DNA from: Euryodendron excelsum
Lineage: Eukaryota > Streptophyta > Magnoliopsida > Ericales > Pentaphylacaceae
Assembly: GCA_033060915.1 (NCBI GenBank)
Contig: CM065378.1
Span: 55,775,501 to 55,839,500, forward strand
DNA length: 64,000 nt
Direction: 5' to 3'
Positions 32,680-45,238 of the stretch are shown piece by piece. Made by a program: the position numbers and the translations under genes. The notes under the pieces were generated by a model that did no database searches, was not told where the DNA came from, and saw only the letters and a list, made by a program, of their open reading frames with translations. The stretch's first letter is position 1. The number at the start of each line of letters is the position of its first letter.

Positions 32680-32904
32680 CCCATAAAAGGCTCACAATAG
32701 GCTTAATATTGGTCCACATTTAACCGTCCAACCATATTATCCCTATTAGGTATACACAAGGCCAACTGAATAGAACACCACAATATAGGGCCTTATCGTG
32801 TACATCTCAAACCCAAACTTGTATCCAACCTGTTTTATTAAAACAAAAATATCAATTAATGTAAGCTCAATTTACAGAAAATTCTAACATTATCCCACTT
32901 GAGC
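32680..32904 (-). repeat. 3' LTR of outer copia, right piece, and polypurine tract
   Basis: Continues the alignment with the copia 5' LTR (from CCCATAAAAGGC to AATTCTAACA at 32889). The adjacent 32890-32904 reads GCTCAAGTGGGATAA on the minus strand, the usual copia polypurine tract. Confidence 0.85.
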
Positions 32905-33689
32905 AAACATTAATTATAGTTTTAAATGATTTAAAAAAATTTTTAAATGACTATAAAGTTAGAAAAATTGAATGTGACCACATTTCAAAACAAGGTTAAG
33001 CGACAACACCTAAAACAATCTGTCCAACACAACTATCAATATCGAATCAAATCAGCCATTACATTAACAATCTACGTAAGACCACTCATGATTACAAATA
33101 CCAATATCCTCATTGAAATGGATAAAATATGGTCGTGTGGTAGGAAATAATAGTCAATCCATGATCTCATAAATGTGTTATTTCTCTATCAATTCCTATA
33201 AATGAATTCTCTTTAACAATATATTTATTCAATGAGCAAGAGACTGAATAACAAACGTATTCCAAAGGCTTCAAATGGAAACCAGTATGTCTTGTATAAA
33301 AAAGCCTCGAGATAACTTCATGGTATAAATCGCAAGACATACCTCAAAATACTGAAGTTACACCAAATTTAAGATTTTCAATCACAAGTTTCAATATGAA
33401 ACCAATAAGTTTGAATATCTCAAATGGTGTCTCAACAAGACATAATCCAATATACTTAGACAAACACCATCTCTTAAGAGTTTAATTCACAGTATACCAA
33501 TAAATATATTCATTCGCACATGATATAAAATATCATGAATATATTTATTTACAAAAGGTGTTAATAAAACATAAGTAATAAACAAAAAAACTAATGCCAA
33601 CAAATCTGAAGAAACACCTCCCACTAACCAACTACATCAAATGACCCAATGATCTCCATGTTTTCAACATGTTCCCCAAATATCACAAG

Positions 33690-35850
33690 TCTAAGTTCCT
33701 TGGTCAAAAGGTTAGTTACCATCTCAACTATATGACAGTGTCACATTTTTTTACTAAATCTGTGATAATAAAGTATGCAATATTTACACTCTTAAACTAA
33801 ATAGAGCTCACAATATTCTTAGAAAAGAACACAACTGCTTTATTATCATATAATATCTATAATAGCCTTAAAAAGAAAACAACATTTCTAAAGCCAAAAA
33901 AAGTAATACGTCTAAACAGTTTGTATAGTAGCTTTGCAATATGCTACAAATTCTGTCTACATAGTGAAAGAGGTCACAAGTGCTTCACACTTATGGACTC
34001 TTCCATCCCAAAATATAAACTGATATAGATATCAAATTATATGGACAATCAATAAAATGTAATGTATGTGAAACTAATCACTCAATGTGATTAACAACAT
34101 GTCCACGTGCAAAAACACAATCCTTAATTCTTTGCAAAATAACATATTGATCTCTTTGCTAATTTAGAGTGCTTAATACTAAGATTGAATTTAAATCTAT
34201 CAAGCATATAATATCATCTTGCACCAATTTAAACACATATTTAGCCCACAAAATAGCTAAATATTAGGATTCATAACGTATATAGTGTGACCCTATTAAG
34301 AAATAAGAATAATTCTAAATGCACAAATATGCATAAAGAAAACTCTTAGGCATACCAAAAACATTACTAACAAGTAAGGTATCGATTACATGTAGGATAA
34401 GATAATATCTAAACTCCCACTGATCTTGAGATTTACACATTGGTTATCATTACTTTAATAAAACCAAAAACACTCTTACCTCACTGAAAACTCACAAGAA
34501 AACTATTTTACTTCCATTTAATGAAGCTCTAAGTCAAAAAGAGCATCTTAAGTGATATCTTAGATGAAACTGGTGAAAAAGTCTCATTATAGTCAATACC
34601 GTCCTTTTGAATGAATCTTATATAAGAACTAATCTAGCCTTAAAACGTTTAACCTACCCTTTAGAGTCTTTTTTGGTTTTGAACACCACTTATAACCAAT
34701 AGACTTATAGCCCTCTGGAAAACCAACGAGCTCTCACACTTAATTATGAGCCATAGACTACACATCCACCCACATACTGGACTGAGAATTTGCTATAGCA
34801 TCAACATAAGTCGTTGGACCTATAACATAATCACTCTCAACAAGATACATAACTAACTCATAAAAATGATAGTTCTACTCTGTCTAATGGATCTCCTCAT
34901 AGGTGTAGAATAGGCTCAACAATTTCATAAGCATCAATAGGAATAAATGCATCAGTCCTCCCCTGTTGCTCATGATCATTCTTCCTATAAGTACAAGCAA
35001 AATATTCTCTTAAATCACAAGCAATTGAATTTATATAACATTGCCTCTCTTATTCCTATTAACAAGTGAGGAGCACTCGACATCAACCATATCAAGCTCT
35101 AAGAACTTAGCTATCAAAGACTTAACAATCCTAACACAGAGGATAATAAAACATGTACCTTTTACAAATCTAGATAACCAGCGAAGTATCAATTAGTGGT
35201 TGTAGGGTCGACCTCCAATAGTAATGGATCCTCTCCTCTGCTAAACAACCCTAAACACAAAAATGGTTATGGCTAGGCTTCCTACTAGTCCACAATTCGA
35301 AAGGTGTTTTAGGAACAGGCTCACTAGGAACCCAATTAAGAATGTACAAGACAGATTAAGTGCTTTCACCCCAAAGATATATAGGCATGCCAAAATTACT
35401 CACCATAGTACTTATCATGTCCTTAAGGGTACAATTACGCCTTTCGGCCACACCATTCTGTTCAAGACTATCATGCATGGTATACTAGGCAACAATTCAA
35501 CAATCCTCGAATGCTTATGTATGAAAGATTTCTCCTCGGTATCAGATCTCTTAAACATACTATGTTCAACATGGAAGGAGACATATCCATCATTAAGGGT
35601 TTGATTTAATCTTTATAAATCACTATTCAACACATTATGACCAAGAATTTTGGAATTTGTGAGCAAATTTACCATGTCATTATCAAATTGAAAACAATAT
35701 CCAATATGTTCAAAATGAAAATAAAAACAAATCTCACCTATATAATCATATTATCTATCATTCACTTCATGACATTCTTAAAAATTACCACACACAATTC
35801 TAATAACACAAAGGCAAAAACTCACTTTAAAAGAATTAGATGAAGAGACA
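33690..35850 (-). pseudogene. Copia pol remnants (integrase, RT, RNase H)
   Basis: Minus-strand pieces in the copia order. Integrase core around 35300-35480: QNGVAERRNCTLKDM with the catalytic Glu, then STMVSNFGMPIYLWGE and later PVPKTPFELW. RT around 34560-34660, including DYNETF-like codons (34577-34597). RNase H around 33830-33960 (EFVAYCKAT, DNKAVVFFSKN). Stops and frameshifts separate the pieces. The lineage within copia is not clear. Confidence 0.75.
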
Positions 35851-37835
35851 GTAATATAATTAACTTTCAAAAGACTGTCGAAGGCAACAAGGTCACAATA
35901 TCAACAAAATAGGACAATAAACCTTCAAATTATGCTTTCAACTCAAATAAGCATAACTTACAAAGAGCAACCTATTGCATCACCACAATCTCCCCTTTGG
36001 GCAAAGAGTGCAATATACCATAAGATCTCCTATCAAAAAGTCAATAAAGAGAATATTAAGTTTTAACTTTTAAAGAGATTTAACATTGCAACAAAAAAGT
36101 AATAGATCAACAAAATATGGGCAGTAAATAATTTACAATATGCTTTAAATTTAATCAAGCATAAATCAATAGGGGTGGTCTAGTGCATCATTACCGTCTC
36201 TCCTTTCAGCACAAAGTGCAACATGCTATGTGATCCCTTTAACAAACCACCAAATGAGAGTACCAAAGCTTTTGATAAGCCATTCCCCTTTGGGCAGACA
36301 AACCTCCCTAAAACTTGAGCATACTCGGATCAATTGCTAAATGTCTTTCGTGTCATTAAAACACATAATAATCTCTTTTGTACCAGCAATTGTATGCAAT
36401 AATACAATGAATATAGTCATGTTATCCATGTCATTAAAACATATAATAATTTCATTTGGGTAGGCAATTGTATGCAATAATACTATAGATATAGTCATGT
36501 TTTCCGTGTCATTAAAACACACAACAACCCCTTTTGAATAGACGATTGTATGCAATAATACAATAGTTATAGTCATGTCCAACTATACAAGAAAAATAAG
36601 ATATCAACGGATGTACCCCTTTGGGAAGTAGCATCCGCATTAACCCAAAACTTCTCACCATGACATTATTTTATGTAAATTGTCCAATTTTAATACTAGC
36701 ATACTCAAAACTCATATGCATGCTCATGATCACATCACAAATGGGTATGATCACAAATATACCCTCAAGGATCACATAATGATATATTTTGCCCAAGTCT
36801 CATTTGTCAGTGATCATTTCAAAAAAGGTTACTAATCACAATTCACCCCTAAAGTGATCACATAAAATATTAATTGTTATAGAAATATCATATACCCATG
36901 ACCATATCATAAATGAACACCCATAAAAAAAGTATCCTAAATACTCACCTAAGTAATATATATTACTCAAATAATTAACAATTGATAATCCTTTACAAAA
37001 TGTCTGAGATTATACAATAACAGAATGAGAAGACCCAAGTCTCAATGGTTGCACAAATTTCTTTAACAAAAATGGCATAAACATGCATTGCTTAAAATTA
37101 CCCTAAGTCATGATTGAAGTAATAAAAAATTACTTTTCCATATTAAAAGCATGTTCACATAATTTTTTTCCTTTCTTTTAGATAGCTGACCTATGCCATC
37201 AAAGAACGTTAATATGGAATTAATCTTACAATACTTCAATAGGGCAATAAATTAAAATAAACGCAATCTGAAATATTCAGTGAGCACTAAATAACATTCC
37301 AGAATACCAAATACCATGCACGATAATTAAAAAAAATGCATTTATTTTAATTTCTCCAAAATTTTGTGTGATCAACTCCCACTAGAAAGTTCAAAATTTT
37401 AATTTCAGATATCAAAACATTACACGGGAAGTATAATGTGTAAAACAATCACAAAAGGTCAATCCCACAAATCATGCATCCAAAACATATCAAAATATAT
37501 GTTATTGAGAGTTTTATATAAAGTCCACATATAATCTAAGGGCAACTAATTATATAAAACAATTTGTCTTAATCCCTCAAGTGTTGACTCCTGCTCCCTT
37601 CACTGCACTTGCCAATCAGTGAGCAAGATAAACAGTGGAAAGCACCAGATTTTAATTACGGCTAATTCTAATATAACTGTCCTACATGGGTGACATAGCA
37701 CTATTTCACAATATTTTACCTCAAGTTAATTTTGCAATGATTAGAGTGGTGGGTTCCACGTGCTCCCAGATGCCATGAAGAAGCAGTCTTCTTTTTGCGC
37801 TAGTTGCTTGTGCAATAAACGTGTATATATATATA
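35851..37835 (-). other. Copia 5' internal region, degraded
   Basis: AT-rich remnant of the outer copia element between pol and the leader. It contains a recurring CTCCCCTTTGGGCA-type motif (35988, about 36190, 36285) and the 78-bp tandem repeat. No gag motif or zinc knuckle could be found. Confidence 0.45.
36349..36583. repeat. 78-bp tandem repeat, three units, open on the minus strand
   Basis: The unit start TGTCATTAAAAC recurs at 36351, 36429 and 36507, exactly 78 bp apart. Because 78 is divisible by three, the minus strand stays open through all copies and reads repeated VLLHTI then CFND segments. This is likely a tandem duplication in a non-coding remnant, not a protein gene. Confidence 0.85.
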
Positions 37836-38108
37836 CTAGAATGGGTGGCCCACTACGTGAGTGGTTAATTTGGAGTAGTTAATTTGAGTAAGTGGAAGAG
37901 AACAAATAGGTAATGATTAGTGAGTGGTTATAAAACCTAAATTAGTATTTTACTTTTTTACCCTTTGAGTTAAATAAAGATATGCACAATGTTAGTAATT
38001 TATGTGATTTTAGAGGATATTTTGGTCTGTACATAAAAGTGACACTTTTTTAATTTGGAGTTTCACCAGCTTCACCAAATTCAAGAGTTTGCTTTATAAT
38101 AGTATAGA
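37836..38108 (-). mobile_element. Short non-autonomous Helitron
   Basis: On the minus strand the 273-bp unit starts TCTATACTATTATAA, a standard plant Helitron 5' end. It ends CTAG, preceded by a hairpin with a 5-bp stem (CCACT/AGTGG, 37850-37864) ten bases before the end. It lies between an A on the 5' side and a T on the 3' side, the usual AT target. No protein is encoded. It is nested in the outer copia element. Confidence 0.8.
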
Positions 38109-38753
38109 TATATATATATATATATATGTATATTTATAAATAAATCAAAAAGCTTTATTCCTGACCCCAAACACTATCCCACTACCAAGTTTGCATGTGG
38201 GTCTCACATAGAAGCACGTGCATAGTGCATCATCTTCTTGCGCAAAGTGCTCTGGTTTGCTCTGCCGAGCTACCAAAACATTGAAACTCGATTTGGGATA
38301 TAATACAAATGCAATTTGAACTATAAAATTATAGCATTTGAAATTCCATCCAAATAATAAATCAAATCATATAATTTTTATGCAGAACAAATAAGAAGTT
38401 AGGGTTATTGAAACTCAAGAATTTGGCCATGGTTTCCAAGGTTATTCAAATCATGAACCGACACAACCAACTCCCACGGTTAAACTCGAAATCATGGGTT
38501 AAAATGCAAGATTTGTTTAAAGCCATTCCTTTAGAGCCGCAAATTTGAACATAATGTTCATTCTCTACTATTCGATTTAGGTGATGAGCCATATATTAAA
38601 ACTATTATTTTATTTATTTTTTTTGCAACAAGTGAAATTATCTCAGAAAACAAACGGATTAAACAACTCAAGATTCGGGTCTAAAAACCCTAGTAACGAA
38701 TTTCAATCATGTAATTAAAATAATATTTTATGAGTCCTAAATTCTTATACATA
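38109..38753. other. Copia leader region, no gene
   Basis: AT-rich sequence between the Helitron and the PBS of the outer copia element. It includes a (TA)n run at 38109-38128. No coding motif is seen. Confidence 0.5.
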
Positions 38754-38766
38754 GGCTCTGATATTA
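38754..38766 (-). other. Degenerate primer binding site of outer copia
   Basis: Minus strand TAATATCAGAGCC, two nucleotides inside the 5' LTR. It differs from TGGTATCAGAGCC at two positions. Confidence 0.75.
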
Positions 38767-38768
38767 CA

Positions 38769-39234
38769 TGTAAGTATATTTAAACATCGTACATGAATTT
38801 AGAACTACAACAATATATATAGAATGCGTAAGCAGAAGTGTACCCGTTTATGCTTGTGCCATTGTTTGTTGAATCCGAAGTAAAAGTAGTTAATATTTTA
38901 TAATAGAGGTTACGTCTTTTTCTCTGTCATCAAAATTGTATGACGACACTCAATGGGAAAAACTGTTCGTACTTGGAAAGAGAGTAGACCTAATCATATA
39001 TATGTAACCTAGTCACATTGAGCCATCTCATAAAAAGTACACAATGGACTCAATATTGACCAATACTTAACCGTTCAATTACATTATTCCTACTAGGTGG
39101 ATACAAACTCAACTGAATAGATTACCATAATATAAGTTTTATCGTATATCTCTCAAACCCAAACTTGTATCCAACCCGTTTATTAAAACAAAAATGTCAA
39201 TTTATATGAGCTCAATTTACAGAAAATTCTGACA
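38769..39234 (-). repeat. 5' LTR of outer copia element
   Basis: 466-bp LTR that aligns with 27038-27306 joined to 32680-32889. It starts TGTAAGTATATTT and ends CTGACA, followed by CGAAG. Confidence 0.9.
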
Positions 39235-39239
39235 CGAAG

Positions 39240-39589
39240 TTGACTGAAACCCAATAACAATTGCTAGTTCAATGGTTACTATGGACGGGGCTTGCTTAGG
39301 CCATCATGGTAATTAACAAATGTGTGGCGCCTATAGGTCAGAGATAGATGGTGGCCGTTGACAGCTTGACTCTGCCGTGCATCGGTTATTCGCCCCCGCA
39401 CCGAACTGAATTGGCTAAAGAAAAAGGCAACTTAAAATGGGACGGGATTTGTTCTTTTGAGAACTTGATCATCAAGCCTTTTCCAAAAATATTTATAGAG
39501 TTGTCACTTGTTACAGGAAGAATCGGTATTCTGTCTAATAGAATTTAGCCTTAAAAAAGACAAATGCAACGGGATTTAATCTTAAAAAC
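39240..39589. other. Continuation of PMEI 3' flank, then unassigned sequence
   Basis: 39240-39285 continues the PMEI-flank duplication. The rest (including the open frame at 39348-39548) has no recognisable domain. Confidence 0.5.
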
Positions 39590-41570
39590 TAATTTTTGTA
39601 AAGATTTTTTTAAAAAATTTAGAATCGCCACCTAACATAATTAAAAATATGCTAGGTCATCTAGAACTAAGTTACTTTAAATATTAAACTTAAGTTTTTC
39701 AAAAACTTTAAAAGTGCCTTATACAAAAAAATTTTTAGAAAACATGTTTTTTAGTAACATTTTGGAAACTATTTTAAAACCCTTTAAAGAATTTGACTAT
39801 ATGTTGGTCTTCACACTAGAGATCTATGCTCCGAGGATTGGTTATGTGTAGTGAAGATATCCTAAGATTATTAATCCACCCCGCTTGATAATTGGTACCT
39901 TCATATCGATTAACCCTTAATTCACTCACTAATTTTTGGTTACCTAATATCCACTTGTTAAAGTTTTAAAAATGAGATTTTATCATCACTTTGCGAATGA
40001 ATAATGCATGATACAATATTTGTGAAAACGTGTTTTTAGAAATAGAAGCTTAAGATGAGTTTTGAAAAATGATTTTGATGAAAGGGAAGTTTTGAAAATG
40101 TGTTTGACTTGAAAGAAAATATGTGATCTCCTAAATTATTTAGGTTGCCTGCATATCTTATTTAGTAAGAATCAGGTCATTCGTACTTTATGTTAGAGCA
40201 CGATCAGAAAATGGACTAAAGGGAGCCTTATATGGTTTTTAAAATTTGAACTCAAGAGAGTTTAGACTTGACAACAAACTTGAGAGAGTTTTGAAATATT
40301 TTTGATATAGAATTCAAGGGAGTTTTGAAATGTGTTTTGAAATCAACTCAAGAAAGTTTTGAAATATATTTTGAAGTAGAACTCAAGAGAATTTTGAAGT
40401 TGTTTTTGAAATCTACTCAAGTGAGTTTTGAAATCAAATCAATAGAGTTTTAAAAAAAATTTGAAATGAATTCAAGAGAGAGTTTTTGGAATACTTTTGA
40501 GATGAACTCAAGGAAGTTTTGAATATGTTTTTGAAATCAAATCAAGAGAGTCATAGAAAGTGTTTTGGAATCTTGATTTGCAATTTTTAAGACGGAGTAT
40601 AGATAGGAATAAAGCAAGAGCTCTTAGAGACTTGTCTTTGAAATGTTTTACAAATCATTTTCTATATCTTATAAAAGGCTTGTTTGAATATTTTATCACC
40701 ATTAAGAGTTTAGTTATTGATCGAACTGAACTCCCCTAGGGTTGTGACGTTTGGAAATTGCTTTTTAGAAAAGGGCTAGAAACATTATTTATTTATTTTT
40801 TTTATAACTTTAAGGTTTCGAAACCCTATTGTGAACTGCCCACTTGATATTTCACTTTTGTATAGAAACCTTAATCATAGAAAGATTAAGATTATCCAAG
40901 CATGTGACTCTTGAAAATTCTTTTTGAAAAAATATTTTAAAAATATTTAGGGTATGTAACCTTAATATAAACCATAAAAGTTTCTTTTAATATATCACTT
41001 TCCCTTGGAAACCGTAACCATGAGAGGGTTAGGATCATCCTTAGTATTGTGAGTTTTGAGAAAATATTTCAAAAAATAACTTTAGAAAATGTCAAGTATC
41101 TTGTCTATTTTGGTTAACACAAGTTCAAAAGAATATTTGAAAACGATTTGAGAAGGTCATGAAAAATGTTTAAAAAGTTTTGTCAATTTACTCAAAAGAA
41201 TGAATGGTTTTTGGAAAACAAATGTCTGAATGGTCTTTGGTATCAAAGTGTGCTTTAAAGAATTTGGAATTGAGACTTGTGGTTAAACAACTTTCGTTAG
41301 ATTTGCTAACTAGGGTTAAGTTGACCTAAGGTTTATTAACTAGGGTTAGGTTGACCAAAGATTAACTGACTACAGTTAGGTTTTCCTATGGTTTAACAGC
41401 TAAGTTAGATTTTGAAAACCTAGAGAGCGAAACTAGAGTTTTAGAAACCTATAGAGAGAAACTAGGGATTTGAAAATCTAGAGAGAGATCTAGAGAGAGA
41501 AACTAGGGTTTTAGATACCTAGAGAGAAAAACTAGAGTTTTGAACCTAGTAGTTTTGAAAGGTTTGGAAA
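39590..41570 (-). repeat. Tat/Ogre-like LTR fragment (U5 part)
   Basis: Contains GCCACCTAACATAATTAA and later AGGTTGCCTGCATATC with GAATCAGGTCA. These occur in the same order and orientation in 49620-50320 and 63165-63840, the U5 side of the Tat LTRs. The U3 side is missing. At about 41570 it meets a plus-oriented LTR head to head. Confidence 0.65.
40245..40575. repeat. Degenerate tandem repeat, about ten units of roughly 34 bp
   Basis: The core ACTCAAGAGAGTTTTGAAAT recurs with drift about every 34 bp (range about 22-39), within the LTR fragment. A second run with CTAGAGAGAGAAACTAGGG cores lies at 41400-41545. Confidence 0.7.
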
Positions 41571-42889
41571 GTGTCATTTCATGTGAGATAGTTATGATTT
41601 TATGTGAAACCATTTTGGAAAACCAACTCAAAAGAAACACATTCAAGCCCAGACCGGTTTTCCAGATCTAGTCTAGGCAAACAACCACTTCGCGGACCCA
41701 CTGGGCCTAATAGAGGCAAAATGACCCAAATGCTCCAATTGCATTAGTTAGTCCAATCTAGTCCAACACATCTTTCATAAGACCGTAAGTCCACCCAAAT
41801 CCAAAGTCAAACCCAATTGTCTCGTCATTCGAGAAAGTTGATCCCTCATTGACGGTAGGACCATTCAATCTAGTACAGCACAATCATCAAGAAAGTTTAT
41901 TTCTTGAATCGGTAAAGCCCCTTTCACACTCATCTTCAAAAAGTACCTAAGTGCTCGAGATGGAGAGCGGGTCACTTCTGGTGCCTGCTAACCCGCCAAT
42001 GTAGAATGTCTGCTAATTTGACACGTTCTTTGAGAAAGTAAAAATCCCTCAAGAACGGAATACCGTCCAAGTCTGGCACGTTCTTTGAAAAAGCACAAAC
42101 CCCTCAAGAATAGAAGACTGTCGAAATCCAGCACGACCTTCGAGAAAGTTTATCCCTCAAAATGATAAGACCCATTCAAACGTCTCCACTGAGAAAGTAC
42201 CAATTCCTCAGACAGAAGTCTAGACCAGATTCAAACCCTTTAACACTGATGCCTCCTAGCACGTCCTAGTGAAAAATTACCATTTTGTCTCTAGCAGGCC
42301 TAGCACGTTCTTTAAGAAAGTACCAAGTCCTCAGAACGGTAAGACCACCTTCTAAGGCCGTCACTAGACGGTCCGGTAAGTCCAGTTCCATCTAGCAAAC
42401 CTTGGTCCTTCCTTGGAGGCTCCCTAGTCAAAATGACCATTTTGCCCCTAGGCATCCCAATGCCTTAGGGAACTATACTGGCTCTGGCTATCAAACCGAC
42501 AATCCCTAGTTAACCTTGGTCAACCCCCCTAATCCACCCCAATCAACTCTGGTCAACCCAGTCAACTCTAGTTAACCCGATCAACCCTGATCAATCTTGG
42601 TCAACCCTGGAACTCCCGGGATGAGGTGACCATGATCCGATCACTCTCTTTAACCATACTGGTCTTGGGAATCAAACCGGCAACCTCCGAGACTCTTTCC
42701 AGAGTATCCCCTTCTATTTCTGGTCGGGCCTCGTTGTCCGGTACTTTCCCTTTCAAACCAGAACCTCCCTGCTCCACTCTGAGTGAAGCATCACTAATTT
42801 TTAGCCTTGAGCCACTTCTAGAGGTGCACACCAGCTGTCAAAAGCGGTTATAAATTGATTAGCGCCTTTTTCTCCCTCATTAATAAGCC

Positions 42890-43083
42890 TGCGCCACTAT
42901 TAGTGGCGCACACTTTAATGTTGGGCGTGCGCCACTAATAGTGGTGCATAACCCCCAGCATTAGTTACACATTAATCAGCCCCGTATCCAGCCTTTTTTT
43001 TTAAAAGCCATTTTAAATGACCATGCGCCACTCTTAGTGGTGCACAACCAAATTCAAAGCGTGCACCACTCTTAGTGGTGCAC
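42890..43083. promoter_or_regulatory. Four short palindromes upstream of the LTR TATA box
   Basis: Units at 42890-42910, 42928-42948, 43024-43044 and 43061-43083. The first is a perfect 10-bp inverted repeat (TGCGCCACTA / TAGTGGCGCA) around one base; the others keep GCGCCACT or GCACCACT with AGTGGTGC. They end 20 bp before the TATA-like site. The same core precedes the promoter of the minus-strand LTR and the accessory ORF. Confidence 0.85.
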
Positions 43084-43101
43084 AACTCTCCCATTTTTGC
43101 A

Positions 43102-43110
43102 CTATAGATA
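43102..43110 (+). promoter_or_regulatory. TATA-like box of plus LTR
   Basis: CTATAGATA just downstream of the palindrome array and upstream of a CT-rich leader. Its position mirrors the clearer TATAAATA on the other LTR. Confidence 0.5.
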
Positions 43111-45220
43111 CAGACCTCCCCCCTCTCTATTTTGGCTCAAAAAATTGTCCAAAAATTGCCCATTCTCTTCCAGACAGCTCCCGGAGCTCTCTCTCTCTCT
43201 CTCTCTCTCTCTTGAAGCCTCGCTGGCTGAAGCCCTCGCCTGAAGTCTGAAGGCTCCAAGCTCCACCGAAGTTCTACCTCGCTGCCCAAAAGCTCCTGAA
43301 GTCTTCCCAAGCCTAAGGCCCGGGCCTTCATTCAAAAAAAGAAAAAAAAAAAAGACAAGGTAATCTCTTATTTATCTTTCTGCATTCCCTCACTTTTTTT
43401 TCTCCCTCCGAACCTATTTAGGTTCTTCTTTTTTTTTTAATCACCTATCTCTAAATCCCCATTTCTTGCATGCTTGGAACAAGAGGAAGTTAAGTTCATG
43501 TCTAGAGTGAATAAGAGGACATTACCAATCGGGACTTTCTTTTTGGCCTTCACTTGCCTCACTGCATGGCCTTAGGGCCCTCTTGCAATGTGTTGATACC
43601 TAGGCTTGTATGTTTCATGTCATTATTATTATTGTCATGCATTTGCATTCTCGCCAAATCTTTACCCCTTAAAATTGTTTTCAAAGCAGTTTTCCCAAGA
43701 CCACAATTCTAGGTGGACCCTAACCCTTTATGGTTAGGAGTTTTCTAGAAAAGTGTGACATTTTAAATGGCTCCTGTTAGCCTACATTTGTATCTCTTCA
43801 AAAACACGGTCTCGGAATGATCCTAATCTTTACATGGTTAGGATTGTTTCAAGGAACGTGTGACATTCAAAATGACACGAAAAGGTCTACATTTTTGGCC
43901 TCGTGCCTTTGTTGTTTTTTGAGTCACTAGCCTAAAGTGATTCTCACCTTCTTATAGCTAGAATGGCTTTAGACAAAGTGCAATATTCTTTTGAATGTCT
44001 AAAATCCAAGTTAGGGCCTTGAGCCCCAATGCATGTTTTCAAAATACTCAGTTTTCGAACCATTTACAAGCTCTCATTTGTCAAGCCCTAGAAGTCCAAT
44101 CCTATTTTTGTCAACTTAGAAACCTTCCATTTTTATGCCAAAACCATACCTTTTTGAAACCCTCAAAATCCTCAATTTCCAAATCCATCAAACCTTTCTT
44201 TTCAAACTTACCTTTTTGAAATAAATTAAATCAAAACCTTCCATTTTAGATCCTTCAAATCACTCCTTTTTTATACCTTCCAAATTTAAATCCTAAATCA
44301 ACTCCTCCTATTTTGGAAACATTTCCAAATCCAATCTTTTCAAATCAAATCAAATCCAAATTAAAATCAAATCTTTTCAAATCAAATCCAATCTTCCTGA
44401 AAAGGAAATATTTTTAAGTCCAATCGTCCTAAATGGAAATCTTTCAAAGTTAAATTTTCCTAAAAATGAAACATTTTCAAACTCAAATTTTCCTGAAATG
44501 AAAACTTTCTAAAAATGAAAAATTCCTAGAAATAGAAACTCATTTCAAAATTTCAGCTTTTTCAGACTCTTGTCCGAACTACGGCTGACCTGATCTTCTT
44601 TAAGGAGGTACGTAGAGAACCCTTCATGGGGTGTGGTCACAACCTTTTTCAAATTTCCAATTCTACAGCTTTTTTCAAATTTCTAAATCCAATTCCATCT
44701 TTCAAACTTTGTTTTCAAAAGTTTTCTAAGTGGATAACATTAAACATAGGTAACTGATGAGTCATAATTAGGTGAGTGAAGGGTGAATAGACATTTAGGT
44801 ACCGCAAGGATGGGGTAGGGTGATAGTCTTATGAGATCTTCCCTACACGTAACCAGCCCTCGAACTTGAAAATTTCTGTTTCAAAGACCAAAACCGAAGT
44901 CAATTTTCAAAAGGACTTTCCAACATTTTTAGGGTTGTTCTATCTTCTAAAACTCTCTCATGAGGACATTTTTCAAAAATACTTTCCAAAACCTAAGTTT
45001 AATCCTCGGGTTTTACTTAATGTAGATGACCTAGCACATCTTTAAATATGTTAGGTGGCGACTCCAAAGACCTTTTCAAAAAGCCCTAATCAATTCCATT
45101 TAAAAAATTCAAATCCTATCACACTTGCCCTTCTAAGAGGGCGAGTTCTAACGAGAGAGTATAGTGCTTTTTCTCGAGCCTAGAGGGCTTGGTTTAAAGG
45201 ATAAGTGAGGCGTGACAGCT

Positions 45221-45238
45221 TGGCGACTCTGCTAGGGA
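45221..45238 (+). other. Primer binding site of plus Tat/Ogre-like element
   Basis: TGGCGACTCTGCTAGGGA, three nt after the LTR end. It is close to the tRNA-Arg-type PBS reported for Ogre-lineage elements (TGGCGACTCCGCTGGGGA). Confidence 0.8.

Larger units (their letters stand above)
27038..39234 (-). mobile_element. Ty1/copia element (outer), with nested insertions
   Basis: Ends are TGTAAG on the left and CTGACA on the right, flanked by a perfect CGAAG duplication (27033-27037 and 39235-39239). Its 3' LTR (27038-27306 plus 32680-32889) is split by a gypsy element; its 5' LTR is 38769-39234. A degenerate tRNA-Met-type PBS and a minus-strand polypurine tract (32890-32904) set orientation. Pol is minus-strand and full of stops. 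Without the inner gypsy element it is about 6.8 kb. Confidence 0.9.
41600..45217 (+). repeat. Plus-oriented Tat/Ogre-like LTR
   Basis: Ends GCGTGACA directly before a PBS. Its U3 (41600-43100) is the inverse of 52640-54180: the ATGACCATTTTGCCCCTAGG block and the CCATACTGGTCTTGGG / TATCAAACCGG-type block both occur reversed there. It includes four palindromes (42890-43083), a TATA-like CTATAGATA (43102-43110), then a CT-rich R/U5. The 5' end TG is not preserved at the junction with the inverted fragment to the left. Confidence 0.7.

Noticed and set aside
35263..35604. 113-residue plus-strand open frame
   Set aside because: The minus strand of the same bases encodes copia integrase (NGVAERRN with catalytic Glu), so the plus frame is a shadow.
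36349..36583. Possible CRISPR-like array
   Set aside because: Direct repeats are tandem and contiguous, 78 bp each, with no spacers, and the sequence is plant.
42601..42853. Overlapping open frames on both strands
   Set aside because: They lie in an LTR U3 and have no recognisable domain.
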